Positions 49,212-58,335 of a stretch of DNA of 64,000 bases are shown piece by piece. The stretch lies in contig NZ_AP026978.1 of the NCBI RefSeq assembly GCF_027924405.1, forward strand, positions 3,162,001 through 3,226,000, written 5' to 3'. Every line of letters starts with the position of its first letter. Within the stretch, counting starts at the first letter, position 1. The translations under genes were made by a program, and so were the position numbers. This DNA is from Nocardia sputorum. GTDB taxonomy: Bacteria; Actinomycetota; Actinomycetes; Mycobacteriales; Mycobacteriaceae. Under the pieces are notes generated by a model that was given only the letters and a program-made list of their open reading frames with translations, did no database searches and was not told the origin of the DNA.

Positions 49212-49973
49212 TCACCGAGGACGGCCGATTTGGGCCTTCTTCGCCGCCAGCCGCGCGGTGAACTCGGGAGATTCGAGGGACGCGACCTGTGGCACGATCT
49301 CGGCGTCGACGGCGGCGGCGTGGGCGTCCAGGTTCGCGGTGTGACGCATGGTGCGCTTGGTGGTGATGAGCAGGTCGCGCGGCGCCTCGGCGGCGCCCGC
49401 GGCGAAATCGAGCGCTCCGGCGAGCAGCGCATCGTGATCGCCGTCGATCACCCGGTGCGCCAATCCGGCGTCGAGCGCGGCCTCGGCGTCGAGGATCTCC
49501 CCGAACAGCGTCATCGCGGCGGCCCGTTGCGGCCCTACGGCGCGTTGCAGCATCCACGTCATTCCGCCGCCGGGATGGAGGCCGAGCCGCAGGAACCGCG
49601 CGTCGAACCGGGCGCGGGGCCCGGCGATCCGGACGTCGGCGGCCAGCGCCAGATTGAGTCCCGCGCCGACCGCGGCACCGCCGACCGCGGCGATGGTGGG
49701 CAGTGCACAGCGCGCGACCGCCAGGAATCCGTCGTAGATCACCCGCAGACCCTCCTCGCGGGCCGCGCCGAGCGCGCTCAGATCGGCGCCCGCGCAGAAC
49801 GCGGGCGGGGTTCCGGTGACGACTACGGCGTGCACGCCGGTATCGCGCTCGGCCTCGGCCACCGCGGCGGCGAGTTGCCGGGACAGCGCCGGTGTCAACG
49901 CGTTGCGCCGATCCGGATCGTGCACGGTGATGACCGCGACCTTGTCCCGCCGCTCACTCCTGATCTCCGCCAT
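49212..49973 (-). CDS. Enoyl-CoA hydratase/isomerase family protein
   Basis: A 253-residue crotonase-fold enzyme acting on acyl-CoA thioesters. The first oxyanion-hole motif is [12 protein letters not shown] (about 58-69) and the second is [19 protein letters not shown] (about 100-118). The position of the usual first catalytic Glu is occupied by [10 protein letters not shown], with His/Pro, so hydratase activity may be altered and another crotonase reaction is possible. A small hypothetical gene on the same strand ends 36 nt upstream. The start ATG at 49973 gives the canonical [20 protein letters not shown]. Confidence 0.85.
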   Translation of the reverse strand: MAEIRSERRDKVAVITVHDPDRRNALTPALSRQLAAAVAEAERDTGVHAVVVTGTPPAFCAGADLSALGAAREEGLRVIYDGFLAVARCALPTIAAVGGAAVGAGLNLALAADVRIAGPRARFDARFLRLGLHPGGGMTWMLQRAVGPQRAAAMTLFGEILDAEAALDAGLAHRVIDGDHDALLAGALDFAAGAAEAPRDLLITTKRTMRHTANLDAHAAAVDAEIVPQVASLESPEFTARLAAKKAQIGRPR

Positions 49974-50009
49974 GACCGGATGGTAACCGTCTCAGCTCGG
50001 CCGATCGGT

Positions 50010-50339
50010 TCACGGCGGCACGGTTGTCGAGCCAGGAGCGGTAGCGGCGTAGCGCGTGCGCCGGGCCGGCGCCGAGGCGGCGAAGCTGTTGCCGCGCGCC
50101 ACCTGTTCGGCATGGGGTTCGCTGACCACCTCCGCGCAGCGCGAGACGGTCACCGCGCACGTGGCCGACACTGTCGCCAAGGATGCGACCGCGCTCGCAT
50201 CGACGCTCCCATGGGCGGCATGGGCGACTCCGGACGCGGTCGCAGGCACGGCGCCGACAGGCTGCTGAAGTACACCGAGCCCCGGAGCGTCGCGCAGCAG
50301 CGCCTGCAAGGTTTCAGCCCACCGCGCGGTGTCACTCAT
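50010..50339 (-). CDS. Hypothetical protein, 109 aa
   Basis: Starts MSDTARWAETLQALLRDAPG and is Ala/Val/Ser-rich in the middle (SVDASAVASLATVSATCAVTVSRCAEVVSEPHAEQVA) with a Thr/Pro tail. The helical first half with evenly spaced Ala and the absence of a signal peptide recall small WXG/PE-like or mycofactocin-era hypotheticals, but no family can be named. It is on the same strand as the enoyl-CoA hydratase, 36 nt upstream. GC bias at third positions supports coding. Confidence 0.5.
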   Translation of the reverse strand: MSDTARWAETLQALLRDAPGLGVLQQPVGAVPATASGVAHAAHGSVDASAVASLATVSATCAVTVSRCAEVVSEPHAEQVARGNSFAASAPARRTRYAATAPGSTTVPP

Positions 50340-50475
50340 GACCGGTGGTCCCGGATCCGCACCGTCGCACTCCAGACCCTGCGACGAGTGGGCGCACACT
50401 GAATCGACCGAGTGCGCACCGGCGATGAGACCACGTGAAGAAGTAGAACCAACGACGCACGAAGGAAGATCACGC

Positions 50476-51159
50476 ATGACCAAGCGCATCTTGAACGTCG
50501 TCACCAACGTCGGCCATTACGACGACCCGTCCCACCCGACCGGACTGTGGTTGTCCGAGCTCACCCATGCCTGGCATGTCTTCGAAGAGCACGGATTCGA
50601 GCAGACCATCGTCAGTCCGGCGGGCGGCCGCTGTCCCTTGGAACCACGGTCGCTGAAGTTCCCCAGCTACGACAAGACCGCGAAGGCGTGGCGGGCCGAT
50701 CCGGCGCGGATGGCGCTGCTGGAGAACACCGCGAGCCCCGACCGGATCGACTCCGCCGACTACGACGCCATCTACTTCACCGGCGGGCATGCGGTGATGT
50801 ACGACTTCCCCGACAGCGAGGGCCTGCAGCGCATCACCCGAGAGATCTACGAACGCGGCGGCATCGTCGCCTCGGTCTGCCACGGCTACTGCGGCTTGCT
50901 CAATACGAAGCTCTCCGACGGCACCTACCTCGTCGCCGGACGCAAGCTCACCGGGTTCGCCTGGCAGGAGGAAGTCCTCGCGCGAGTGGACAAGCTGGTG
51001 CCCTACAACGTCGAGGACGAGGTGCAGAAGCGCGGCGCGCTCTACGAGAAGGCCAAGCTGCCGTTCGTCCCCTACGCCGTGGTCGACGCGAATCTCGTGA
51101 CCGGGCAGAACCCCGGATCAGCCAAAAAGACCGCGAAGAAAGTCGCCTCTCTCCTGTGA
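50476..51159 (+). CDS. DJ-1/PfpI-family protein (type 1 glutamine amidotransferase domain)
   Basis: A 227-residue protein of the Hsp31-like branch. The nucleophile elbow is IVASVCHGYCGLLN with Cys near residue 138 followed by His; the upstream acidic motif is DYDAIYFTGGHAVMYDFPDS, and the chain ends with FVPYAVVDANLVTGQNPGSA. Relatives act as glyoxalase III or protein chaperones and deglycases in stress; which applies here cannot be told. The ATG at 50476 follows GAAGGAAGATC, a good ribosome binding site, and the longer frame upstream is not coding. It stands alone, with no obvious operon partner. Confidence 0.88.
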   Translation: MTKRILNVVTNVGHYDDPSHPTGLWLSELTHAWHVFEEHGFEQTIVSPAGGRCPLEPRSLKFPSYDKTAKAWRADPARMALLENTASPDRIDSADYDAIYFTGGHAVMYDFPDSEGLQRITREIYERGGIVASVCHGYCGLLNTKLSDGTYLVAGRKLTGFAWQEEVLARVDKLVPYNVEDEVQKRGALYEKAKLPFVPYAVVDANLVTGQNPGSAKKTAKKVASLL

Positions 51160-51441
51160 CTCCGCATAGCCGCCCGGCCCACCTGTGGCCCATGCGGACG
51201 GTGCCGGCAACGGACCGCCCGGCGGATTCTGTCGCGGAGCCGGACCAACCGCCGGTAGGCGGGCAGTCACTTCATAGGACCTCTTCGATTCGCACCGAGT
51301 CGAACGGTTGCTGCCTATAGGGCAGAAAGGTGCCGGCGAGCCTTTCGGATCGTGCCGAGGACAACCCTCGACACGAAATTGCGCATGCTCAACGATCGCT
51401 GGACTGCGACGCGCCGGTGCGTTGCTGATCTATGAGGGAGA

Positions 51442-52461
51442 GTGAGCGTGAAAGCGCGCAGCAGATTTCTAGTAGGCGCGATAGTCGCGACCACCGTGGC
51501 GATGCTCCTGAGCGCATGCGGCGGAGGGGAGGTCCGGAAGTCCGGCGGCGTGCCGGTTCTGCGATATCAGGGCTGGGCCTCGCAAGTCGTCATTCCGGAA
51601 CTCGCGGAGGAGCTCGGCTTCTTCGACGGCAAAATCAAGCTGGAATGGCAGGGCAACACCATCAGCGGCCCGCAGGACATCCAGTCGGCGGCCACCGGGC
51701 AGGTCGACTTCGGCGGCGCGTTCGGGGGAGCGGTGGCCAAGCTGGCACAGGGTGGTGCGCCGATCACGGCGGTGGTGAACTACTACGGATCCGACGAGAA
51801 GACCTTCACCGGGTTCTACGTTCCCGAGAACAGCCCGATCAGAACTCCGAAGGATCTGCTGGACAAGAAGATCGGGGTGAACACACTGGGTGGTCAGTCC
51901 GAGGCGGATATCCACACCGCGCTGAAGAAGGTCGGTTTCACCGACCAGCAGATCAAATCGGTTCAGCTGGTGGTGTTGCCCCCGCCGAATACCGAGGACG
52001 CCGTCCGGCGCGGGCAGGTCGACGTCGCGGCGTTGAGCGGGCAGTTCCAGCAGCGTGCGATCGCTAATGGCGGACTGCGCCCGGTGTTCACCGATTACGA
52101 GGAGTTCGGCCCGTTCAACGGCGGGCAGTACGTTTTCCGCAACGACTTCATCGCCAAGAATCCCGACAGCGTCCGGGCGTTCGTCGACGGGGTCGCCAAG
52201 GCCATCGAATGGCAGAAGACGACTCCCCGTGACCAGGTCATCGCGAAGTTCACCGAGATCATCGAGAAGCGCAAGCGTTCGGGCGAGGACGCTTCGTCGG
52301 TGAAGTACTGGCTGTCGGTCGGCGTCCCCGCCACCAACGGCGTGATCGTCGATGCCGACTTCCTGCGCTGGGAGGACTGGCTGCGGGATACCGGTGCGAT
52401 CAACGGCGCGTTCGAGCCGTCGAAGTTCTACACGAACAAGTACAACCCCTACGCGAAGTAG
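51442..52461 (+). CDS. ABC transporter substrate-binding lipoprotein, SsuA/TauA-like
   Basis: A 339-residue exported lipoprotein. The signal peptide (about 1-25) ends in the lipobox LLSACGG. The rest is a two-lobe periplasmic-binding fold of the nitrate/sulfonate/taurine type: LRYQGWASQVVIPELAEELG, then SGPQDIQSAATGQVDFGGAFGG, PKDLLDKKIGVNTLGGQSEADIHTALKKVG and RRGQVDVAALSGQFQQRA. The ligand is unknown but is likely a small organosulfur or nitrogen compound. Permease and ATPase genes are not adjacent: the next gene is on the other strand. A GTG start at 51442 with GGGAG upstream was used; a second GTG two codons later is possible. The 280-nt gap upstream shows no clear riboswitch. Confidence 0.88.
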   Translation: MSVKARSRFLVGAIVATTVAMLLSACGGGEVRKSGGVPVLRYQGWASQVVIPELAEELGFFDGKIKLEWQGNTISGPQDIQSAATGQVDFGGAFGGAVAKLAQGGAPITAVVNYYGSDEKTFTGFYVPENSPIRTPKDLLDKKIGVNTLGGQSEADIHTALKKVGFTDQQIKSVQLVVLPPPNTEDAVRRGQVDVAALSGQFQQRAIANGGLRPVFTDYEEFGPFNGGQYVFRNDFIAKNPDSVRAFVDGVAKAIEWQKTTPRDQVIAKFTEIIEKRKRSGEDASSVKYWLSVGVPATNGVIVDADFLRWEDWLRDTGAINGAFEPSKFYTNKYNPYAK

Positions 52462-52469
52462 TGCGTGAG

Positions 52470-52506
52470 ACAGATCAGGCTCCGCTGCCGCGAGAGCCTG
52501 ATCTGT
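52470..52506. terminator. Bidirectional hairpin terminator
   Basis: A 13-bp perfect stem (52470-52482 with 52494-52506) with an 11-nt loop. It starts 8 nt beyond the stop of the binding-protein gene, and the stop codon of the converging MFS gene (52475-52477) lies inside its left arm. It should terminate both transcripts. Confidence 0.75.
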
Positions 52507-53713
52507 GTCCAGGCCATGGGATATATATCGGGATGTATCGAGCCATAACCCCGGCCCCGAGCGCAGATACGCCGCCGATGGTCAGGACCGCTACGGCCAG
52601 TGGACTGATCGCTGTCAGTCCACTGATCGCCAACGGCCCGACGAAATAGCCGCCGTCATGGGTGAGCCGCCACGCCGCGAGGAACTCGGCACGGCCGACG
52701 GCCGGCGCGATGTCGGCGCCGATGGTCATGATGACCCCGTTGCCTATTCCGTTGCCGATCCCCATGACAATGGCCGCGATGCTGAGCGTCAGCGCCGAAT
52801 GCGTCAGCGGCACAGCGATATACCCGAGTGCCAGAATAACCAGCGAAGGCACCGCGACGAATCGCCTGCCGAAGCGGTCCATCAAATGGCCGGCCGGATA
52901 GGCGCACACCACATCGAGCCCCGCCCCGATACCGAAGATCAGACTCGCGGTGGCGGCGTCGATTCCGAGGTGATCGGCCCACAGGGGCAGCACCGCCTCC
53001 CGCGACGAACGCGCCGCACCCATCAACAACGAACCGCTGCCCAATGTCAGCAACAGTCGATGATGGGAGCGGACGATTCCGGCAAGAGACAGCGGAGGGA
53101 GCGGATTCACTCCGGCTGCCGAACTCTCCGGGTCCGGCAGCCGGGCCATCAGCCATCCGGCGACCACGATCGCGATCACCTGGACCACGAAGCCGCCGCG
53201 TGTGCCGAAGCCGATGATCGCGGCCGCCCCGAGAAACGGTCCAGCGAAGAAGCCCAGGCGCATGGCTCCGCCGAACAGCGACATCGCGCGCGCTCTTCGC
53301 TCGAAGGGAACGACCTCGGACAAATAACTCATCCGGGCGAGTCCCCACACCGCGTTGGACAATCCGGCAATTGCCAGACCGATGCACAAGACCGGCACGG
53401 TCGGCGCGAACAAGCACAACAGCACCCCGATCGCACCCGCGGCGCTGGCGGCGATGATCGATATCCGCTCGCCGAGCCGGGCAACGATCTGTCCGGCGGG
53501 AATATCGCCCAGGATCTGGCCGAGGCCGACCAGCGCGACGGTCAGGCCTGCGACGGCCGACGACGCGCCCAGGTCGAGGGCGGTGAGCGCCATGACCGGC
53601 GCCGCGGCTCCCATGCCGATCCCGTACGCCGCCGCGGGTACGTAGACGGTGAACAACAATGGTCGAAGCGAAGCAATTTCGACCGAAGTCTCATCCTGCC
53701 GCGATGCGGTCAT
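52475..53713 (-). CDS. MFS transporter, probable drug/metabolite exporter
   Basis: Twelve-helix major facilitator of about 412 residues. The cytoplasmic loop motif between helices 2 and 3 is GQIVARLGERISII, and the equivalent in the second half is GHLMDRFGRRFVAVP. The antiporter-like motif is weaker (GLARMSYLSEVVPFERRARAMSLFGG). It would export a small molecule by proton exchange; the substrate is not predictable. ATG at 53713 was chosen; an in-frame start at 53752 adds a polar extension. It converges on the binding-protein gene and shares its terminator. Confidence 0.85.
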   Translation of the reverse strand: MTASRQDETSVEIASLRPLLFTVYVPAAAYGIGMGAAAPVMALTALDLGASSAVAGLTVALVGLGQILGDIPAGQIVARLGERISIIAASAAGAIGVLLCLFAPTVPVLCIGLAIAGLSNAVWGLARMSYLSEVVPFERRARAMSLFGGAMRLGFFAGPFLGAAAIIGFGTRGGFVVQVIAIVVAGWLMARLPDPESSAAGVNPLPPLSLAGIVRSHHRLLLTLGSGSLLMGAARSSREAVLPLWADHLGIDAATASLIFGIGAGLDVVCAYPAGHLMDRFGRRFVAVPSLVILALGYIAVPLTHSALTLSIAAIVMGIGNGIGNGVIMTIGADIAPAVGRAEFLAAWRLTHDGGYFVGPLAISGLTAISPLAVAVLTIGGVSALGAGVMARYIPIYIPWPGHRSGSRGSGA

Positions 53714-53914
53714 ATGCGAACTCGGATATTCGCGGCCAGAACTGTGCCGCATTTCGGGTCATGCCGAGGACTCATCGAGACCCGAAAGTATTGGGCGTCA
53801 AAGCTTCACAACCTTCAGAGATAGGATGATGGGACCACATGGTCCGCAACTGTACGGATATCCTTATCGCTGCCACATTGTGAAAATCGGCGTGATTCCA
53901 ACCGGAGACCGCCG

Positions 53915-53936
53915 GAACAGCTCGGGAGAGCTGTTC
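53915..53936 (-). terminator. Short hairpin, possible terminator of the YiiX-like gene
   Basis: A 9-bp perfect stem (53915-53923 with 53928-53936) and a 4-nt GGGA loop lie 34 nt beyond the stop of the gene at 53971. There is no T-run on the minus strand. The rest of the 257-nt gap 53714-53970 shows nothing else. Confidence 0.45.
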
Positions 53937-53970
53937 TCCGGTCCCTTTCCTCGCCGTGCGAACCCCGGTA

Positions 53971-54627
53971 TCAGGAATCCGTCCGAGGCGGCGTCCGGAC
54001 GGCGATTTCGCCACTCAGTGTGTAGTCGCCGGACAGCCGCAGCCCGTCTCCGCTCCAGAATCGGCCTGGGTCGTACCAATCCGGGCTGCGGTGCTGGGGC
54101 AGCAGTCCCATGGCTTGATAGGTGGCGGCGACGATTTCGGCGCAGTACGCGTTCTCCAGTTCCCGTGCGGCCGATCGGTCCCTCGTGCGGCGGGGGAGAC
54201 GTGCGCGGCCGCGTAGCCAGCGTCCCGCCATGCCCGCGGTGGAGGGGAACGGGGTGCCGTCGAACCGGGCGATGGCGCGCAGCACGCTGTCCTCCATCTC
54301 TCGCCCGGCAGGAGGGTTCAGCTGCCGCAACCATGCCTGCTGACCGTAGCGGTGGGCCCACACCAGCACGGCGTCGCGCAGGTTGTGCAACTGGGCGCCG
54401 CGGTGCGCGGTTCCCGACCACATGTCGGGTAAGGATCGTCCGAGTTCCGCGTGCCAGATCAGCGCGGGCAGATCGTCGATCACGACGGACATCCCCACAT
54501 GGTTCACCGGACTGTTGGTCGTCATGCGGATCACCCGGTCGGCCGTGGAATGTCCACGGAACAGCCAGATGTCGCCCGTTCTGGTGACCTCGACCGCACG
54601 GTCGAGACTGATGCCCGTCCCCGTCAT
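53971..54627 (-). CDS. YiiX-like permuted NlpC/P60 papain-fold protein
   Basis: A 218-residue protein. The order of the likely catalytic residues is permuted: His comes first in NSPVNHVGMSVVIDD (about 38-52) and Cys later in ENAYCAEIVAATYQAMGLLP (about 160-178). This is the arrangement of the YiiX/YebB group of the NlpC/P60 superfamily rather than classical cell-wall endopeptidases. The N-terminal TGDIWLFRGHSTADRVIR is also typical of that group. Such proteins may act as amidases, acyltransferases or lipid hydrolases. No signal peptide is seen, so it is probably cytoplasmic. It diverges from a small membrane protein gene only 18 nt away. Confidence 0.75.
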   Translation of the reverse strand: MTGTGISLDRAVEVTRTGDIWLFRGHSTADRVIRMTTNSPVNHVGMSVVIDDLPALIWHAELGRSLPDMWSGTAHRGAQLHNLRDAVLVWAHRYGQQAWLRQLNPPAGREMEDSVLRAIARFDGTPFPSTAGMAGRWLRGRARLPRRTRDRSAARELENAYCAEIVAATYQAMGLLPQHRSPDWYDPGRFWSGDGLRLSGDYTLSGEIAVRTPPRTDS

Positions 54628-54645
54628 GGTCGTAGCCTATGCGGT

Positions 54646-54894
54646 ATGAGGTGGTGGAAGGCAGTGGGATTGGCGGGTGTGGCCGGTGTGGTTGCCACCG
54701 GTGTCGTGGTGGTGCGCGCGGAGCGCCGCCGCCGTGCCTACACCCCGGACCAAGTGCGCGAACAACTGCACGCGCGGTTCGCCCAGGTGACTCCGGAGAC
54801 CGTCGAATCCGCCGCTGCGCAACCGCGGGGCGCGTTCGCTGTCCGTGGGCTGGTCGGCCGCTTGTTCCGTCGCCGGGCACGGCAGCGGAAGTAG
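54646..54894 (+). CDS. Small basic single-pass membrane protein, 82 aa
   Basis: Starts MRWWKAVGLAGVAGVVATGVVVV, one N-terminal transmembrane helix, followed by a basic linker (RAERRRRAY), a helical middle (TPDQVREQLHARFAQVTPE) and an Arg-rich C-terminus (GRLFRRRARQRK). The helix-then-basic order puts the tail in the cytoplasm. The ATG at 54646 is 18 nt from the divergent start of the YiiX-like gene. Similar small proteins occur in actinobacteria without known function. The frame extends upstream, but without coding character. Confidence 0.7.
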   Translation: MRWWKAVGLAGVAGVVATGVVVVRAERRRRAYTPDQVREQLHARFAQVTPETVESAAAQPRGAFAVRGLVGRLFRRRARQRK

Positions 54895-54915
54895 CTGCGC
54901 CGCTGCGTCGAGGCC

Positions 54916-57714
54916 CTACAAGGCGATGCGAGCCATCGGGGCGAAGCCGAGATCGGCGAGCGCGGCCGCGCCGCGGTCGGCATGGTCGCCGCCGGCCAGC
55001 ACCCTGGTCCGCGCCGCCTGGTAGGGGCAACCGGCTGCCTCGAACGCATCCGCCGTGGCGAGCAGCCGTTCGTGGTCCGCGGAGAGCAGTGCTTCGGCTC
55101 GCTCCACGATGGCGCCTGCGATGGGGTTTCCGGCGACGACGGTCCGGGCCTCGGCCAAGCGCTCGACGGCATCGGAGGCCCCCGCGAGCACACCGGCTTC
55201 GGCCCGCAGCGCCACATACCAGTGCAGCCAGATCCAGGTGACCCATCGCCACACCTCCCGCGGCTCGGTCGCCATCCGTTCGAGCGCCTCGTGCACCTGC
55301 CCACGGTGGAGCAGGGCGAGCGCGTCGAAGACGGCGCCGTACCCGTGCGTGCGCGCTGGTGACGTACCGAGCCCACGAACGAGCGCGTCCCATTCGCCGC
55401 GAGCTTCGTGGTCGCCACGGAGGTCGTGAATCATCGCCACACCTGCCACCGCCGGACCGAGGCCGGACTTGGCGGGGTCGCCGATCCGTTGCCACGCCTC
55501 GAGGAAACGGACGCTCTGGGTGCGAACGTCATCGACGTTGCCCGCCAGCGCGTCGGTCACCAGCAGCCAGCTCGTCGCACGATGTCCGACCTCGGCCAGC
55601 AAGGGATGATCCGCGAGCTGTTGTGCCCATCGGCGGGCGCCCCGCAGGTCCCCGGCGCCGAGTTCGGCCTCGGCGGCCTCGCCGAGCGCGTCGATCAGCT
55701 CAGGGGTGCCGACCGGAGTATTCGGGGTGGACTCCAGCAGCGCCATTCGCCGCCGTGCGATGGCCGCGGCGGTGAAGGTGTCGCCGGCCAGGCTGTGGGC
55801 GCCCGCGAGTGTGTCGAGTGCGGCGGACTCGGCAAGCGGATCGCGTGTGCGGTGCGCGAGTTCGACCGCACGCTCGGCACATGCCACGGTCGCCGGCACG
55901 CGGTCGCCGGACGAGTGCTGGTCGGTGAGCGCATCGGTGAGCGCCCGCCCGGCATCGGCCAGGGCCACAGCGGCTATAGCCGCCGGGTGGTCACCGGCGA
56001 GTTGCCGCGCCTCGGTGATGAGTGCGACCGCTTCCTCCGGTGGCAGGGGACGGACGAACTTGCCGGCGAACCGGTATGCGTTGGCGGCGGCGGTCGCCAG
56101 GTCGCGGGCCGCGCCGGCGGAATCACCGGACCGGAGGGCGGCCTCCGCGGCCGCGCGGTGGAGGCGATGCATGTCGTCGCCCCGCATCTGGCATCCGGCC
56201 GCGGCCGCGGCGTGCCGGAACAGCACGGCGGCGATGGCCGGGTCCTCCGCGAGCGCGGCCGCCTGCTCGTAGCGCATCTGGGACTCGCCGATCAGATTCC
56301 GGGTGAAGCACAGTTGCGCCATGTGCTGGGCCAGGCGGGACGCATCCGCGCGCCGCTCCGGCCGGTCGGCCGCCCACGCCATCGCGGCGCGGAAATCGTC
56401 GGCCACCGCGTCGAATCGCGGCCGCCACTCCGCGCGTACCACCGTCAGATCAGCGGCCACGGCCAGGCACCAGCTCAGGTGACGGGACCGGATATCGGCG
56501 AGCTCACCGGCTTCGGTGAGCTGCTCCGTTCCGTACTGACGAATGGTTTCCAGCGCCCGGTATTCGGTACCGTCCGGGCCCGCCGTCACCGCCAGCAGGC
56601 TCTGCTCGGCGAGCCGGGCCAGTCCGTCGGCGACAACGCCTTTCCCGGTCGCGGCCACCTGCGCGGCGGCCGCGACGGTGAACGACGTCTTGAACACCGA
56701 CACCCGCCGCAGCAGCGCGCGATCGTCCGGCTCCAGCAGAGCGTGGCTCCAGTCCAAGGCCGCTCGCACCGAGCGGTGCCGCTCCTCGGTGCGCGAGCCC
56801 CCGGCCAGCATCCGAAGTTGATCGGAGAGCCCGGCTTCGAGGCCGTCCAGCCCGAGTGTGGTCCAGCGGGCGGCGGCCAGTTCGATCGCCAGCGCGACGC
56901 CGTCCAGCCGCGCGCAGAACGCGGCCACCTGGTCGCGCAGCGCGTTGTTCGGCGGCCAGCCGCCCGCCTCCGCGCGCTGCATGAACAACTCGACCGCATC
57001 CGACGCACCCTCGCCGGCCAGCGACATCGGTGGGACCGTGTACGCCCGTTCGAACGGCACCATCAGCCGCGCCCGGCTGGTCGCGAGCACCGTCACGCCG
57101 GGGCACGTCGCGAGCAACCGTTCGAGGAACGGCGCCACTCCGTCTCGCACATGCTCGCAGTTGTCCAGCACGAGCAAGACCTGCCGGTCGGCCAGCGCGG
57201 CAGGCACCGATTCGTCCATCGCGCGGCCGGGCTGCTCCCCGAGTCCGAGGGCGAGGGCGACCGTGCCTGCGACCGCGCAGGTGTCGGGGCTGGTGACGGG
57301 GACCAGGTCGACGAACCACACGCCGTCGGAATACTCGCCGGCCAGCTCCGCGGCGACCGTCAGCGCGAGCCGGGTCTTGCCGACTCCGCCGGGACCCACC
57401 GCGGTCACCTGCCGGTGTTTCCTGATCATTTCGGTGAGCTCGGCTCGCTCCCGGCCGCGGCCGACGAACGTGGTCAGCGGGGTCGGCAGCACCGGCGCCG
57501 GCTGTGACCGGTCGGGGCGAGCCGGAGCGGCCGCGCGCTGGGCCAGCGCCCGCCGATCCGGAACCTCCAGCTTGCGCAGCAGCGAGGAGACATGACTTTC
57601 GACGGTGCGCACGGAGATGAACAGACGCGCACCGATCTCCGCGTTGCTGAGATGTTCCCCCACCAGCGTCAGCACCTCGGCTTCCCGAGCCGAGATCTCC
57701 ACCGTCGCCGCCAT
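54916..57714 (-). CDS. LuxR-type regulator with N-terminal HTH and NB-ARC ATPase
   Basis: A 932-residue regulator. The LuxR-type helix-turn-helix is at the N-terminus (about 5-60: ISAREAEVLTLVGEHLSNAEIG, RTVESHVSSLLRKLEV), followed by an ATPase with Walker A GPGGVGKT at 107-114 and Walker B LLVLDNCEH with Asp184, and a long helical TPR-like C-terminal part (about 430-930). This is the reverse order of the other large regulator at 28424-30988, where the HTH is at the C-terminus, though the ATPase modules are alike. Its target is unknown; the small gene at 54646 converges on it. Confidence 0.9.
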   Translation of the reverse strand: MAATVEISAREAEVLTLVGEHLSNAEIGARLFISVRTVESHVSSLLRKLEVPDRRALAQRAAAPARPDRSQPAPVLPTPLTTFVGRGRERAELTEMIRKHRQVTAVGPGGVGKTRLALTVAAELAGEYSDGVWFVDLVPVTSPDTCAVAGTVALALGLGEQPGRAMDESVPAALADRQVLLVLDNCEHVRDGVAPFLERLLATCPGVTVLATSRARLMVPFERAYTVPPMSLAGEGASDAVELFMQRAEAGGWPPNNALRDQVAAFCARLDGVALAIELAAARWTTLGLDGLEAGLSDQLRMLAGGSRTEERHRSVRAALDWSHALLEPDDRALLRRVSVFKTSFTVAAAAQVAATGKGVVADGLARLAEQSLLAVTAGPDGTEYRALETIRQYGTEQLTEAGELADIRSRHLSWCLAVAADLTVVRAEWRPRFDAVADDFRAAMAWAADRPERRADASRLAQHMAQLCFTRNLIGESQMRYEQAAALAEDPAIAAVLFRHAAAAAGCQMRGDDMHRLHRAAAEAALRSGDSAGAARDLATAAANAYRFAGKFVRPLPPEEAVALITEARQLAGDHPAAIAAVALADAGRALTDALTDQHSSGDRVPATVACAERAVELAHRTRDPLAESAALDTLAGAHSLAGDTFTAAAIARRRMALLESTPNTPVGTPELIDALGEAAEAELGAGDLRGARRWAQQLADHPLLAEVGHRATSWLLVTDALAGNVDDVRTQSVRFLEAWQRIGDPAKSGLGPAVAGVAMIHDLRGDHEARGEWDALVRGLGTSPARTHGYGAVFDALALLHRGQVHEALERMATEPREVWRWVTWIWLHWYVALRAEAGVLAGASDAVERLAEARTVVAGNPIAGAIVERAEALLSADHERLLATADAFEAAGCPYQAARTRVLAGGDHADRGAAALADLGFAPMARIAL

Positions 57715-57930
57715 GGCACCGATTCTGCCGTATTCCCGTCGCGCTCAGACTGTGCGGTCGGTTCTGCCCTGGGGATATTGCCGTGGACGATCCGTGCGTC
57801 GATCCGTGGCCGGTTCCGTGGTCGCCACGGATGTGGATCGGTGGCGCCGGAGGAGATGCTGTGAGCACGTCCGGTTCACCTCGGCAGACGAGGACGGGGA
57901 CCACCTGACCGACGACTCGAAGGAGTGATC

Positions 57931-58287
57931 GTGCCCAACTCTCCCACGCAGGGAATCAAGACCGTGCTGCATCCCGTGTCGGACCTGGCGGCGGCCAAGA
58001 CGCTGTTCACCGCCCTGCTCGGCGTGGCGCCGCAGACCGACACGTCCTACTACGTCGGCTTCGACGCCGAAGGCCAGCACATCGGGCTGGTACCGGACGG
58101 CGGGCCGCAAGGGATGACGGCGCCGGTGGCCTACTGGCACGTGCCGGACATCGAGGCGAAGCTCGCGGAGGTGACCGCGGCGGGCGCCACCGTGACCGAG
58201 CCCGCGCACGACGTCGGCGGCGGCCGCCTGGTGGCCACTGTCACCGACACCGACGGCAACGTCCTCGGGCTCATCCAGGACCGCTGA
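57931..58287 (+). CDS. VOC-family (glyoxalase/bleomycin-resistance-like) protein
   Basis: A 118-residue single VOC domain: IKTVLHPVSDLAAAKTLFTALLGVAP, then YYVGFDAEGQHIGLVPDG, AYWHVPDIEAKLAEVTAAGA and a final TDTDGNVLGLIQDR. Metal-ligand positions are His near 16, and His in YWHV; the last Glu is Gln-like, so metal binding is uncertain. An AAGGAG site at 57919-57924 favours the GTG at 57931 over the GTG at 57925. It is followed by a DUF1801 gene 48 nt downstream, a pairing often seen in actinobacteria. The function is unknown. Confidence 0.85.
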   Translation: MPNSPTQGIKTVLHPVSDLAAAKTLFTALLGVAPQTDTSYYVGFDAEGQHIGLVPDGGPQGMTAPVAYWHVPDIEAKLAEVTAAGATVTEPAHDVGGGRLVATVTDTDGNVLGLIQDR

Positions 58288-58335
58288 GCGCCGAACTCCA
58301 CCCCCTCATCCGAACGCCACGAAGGAAACCAGCTC

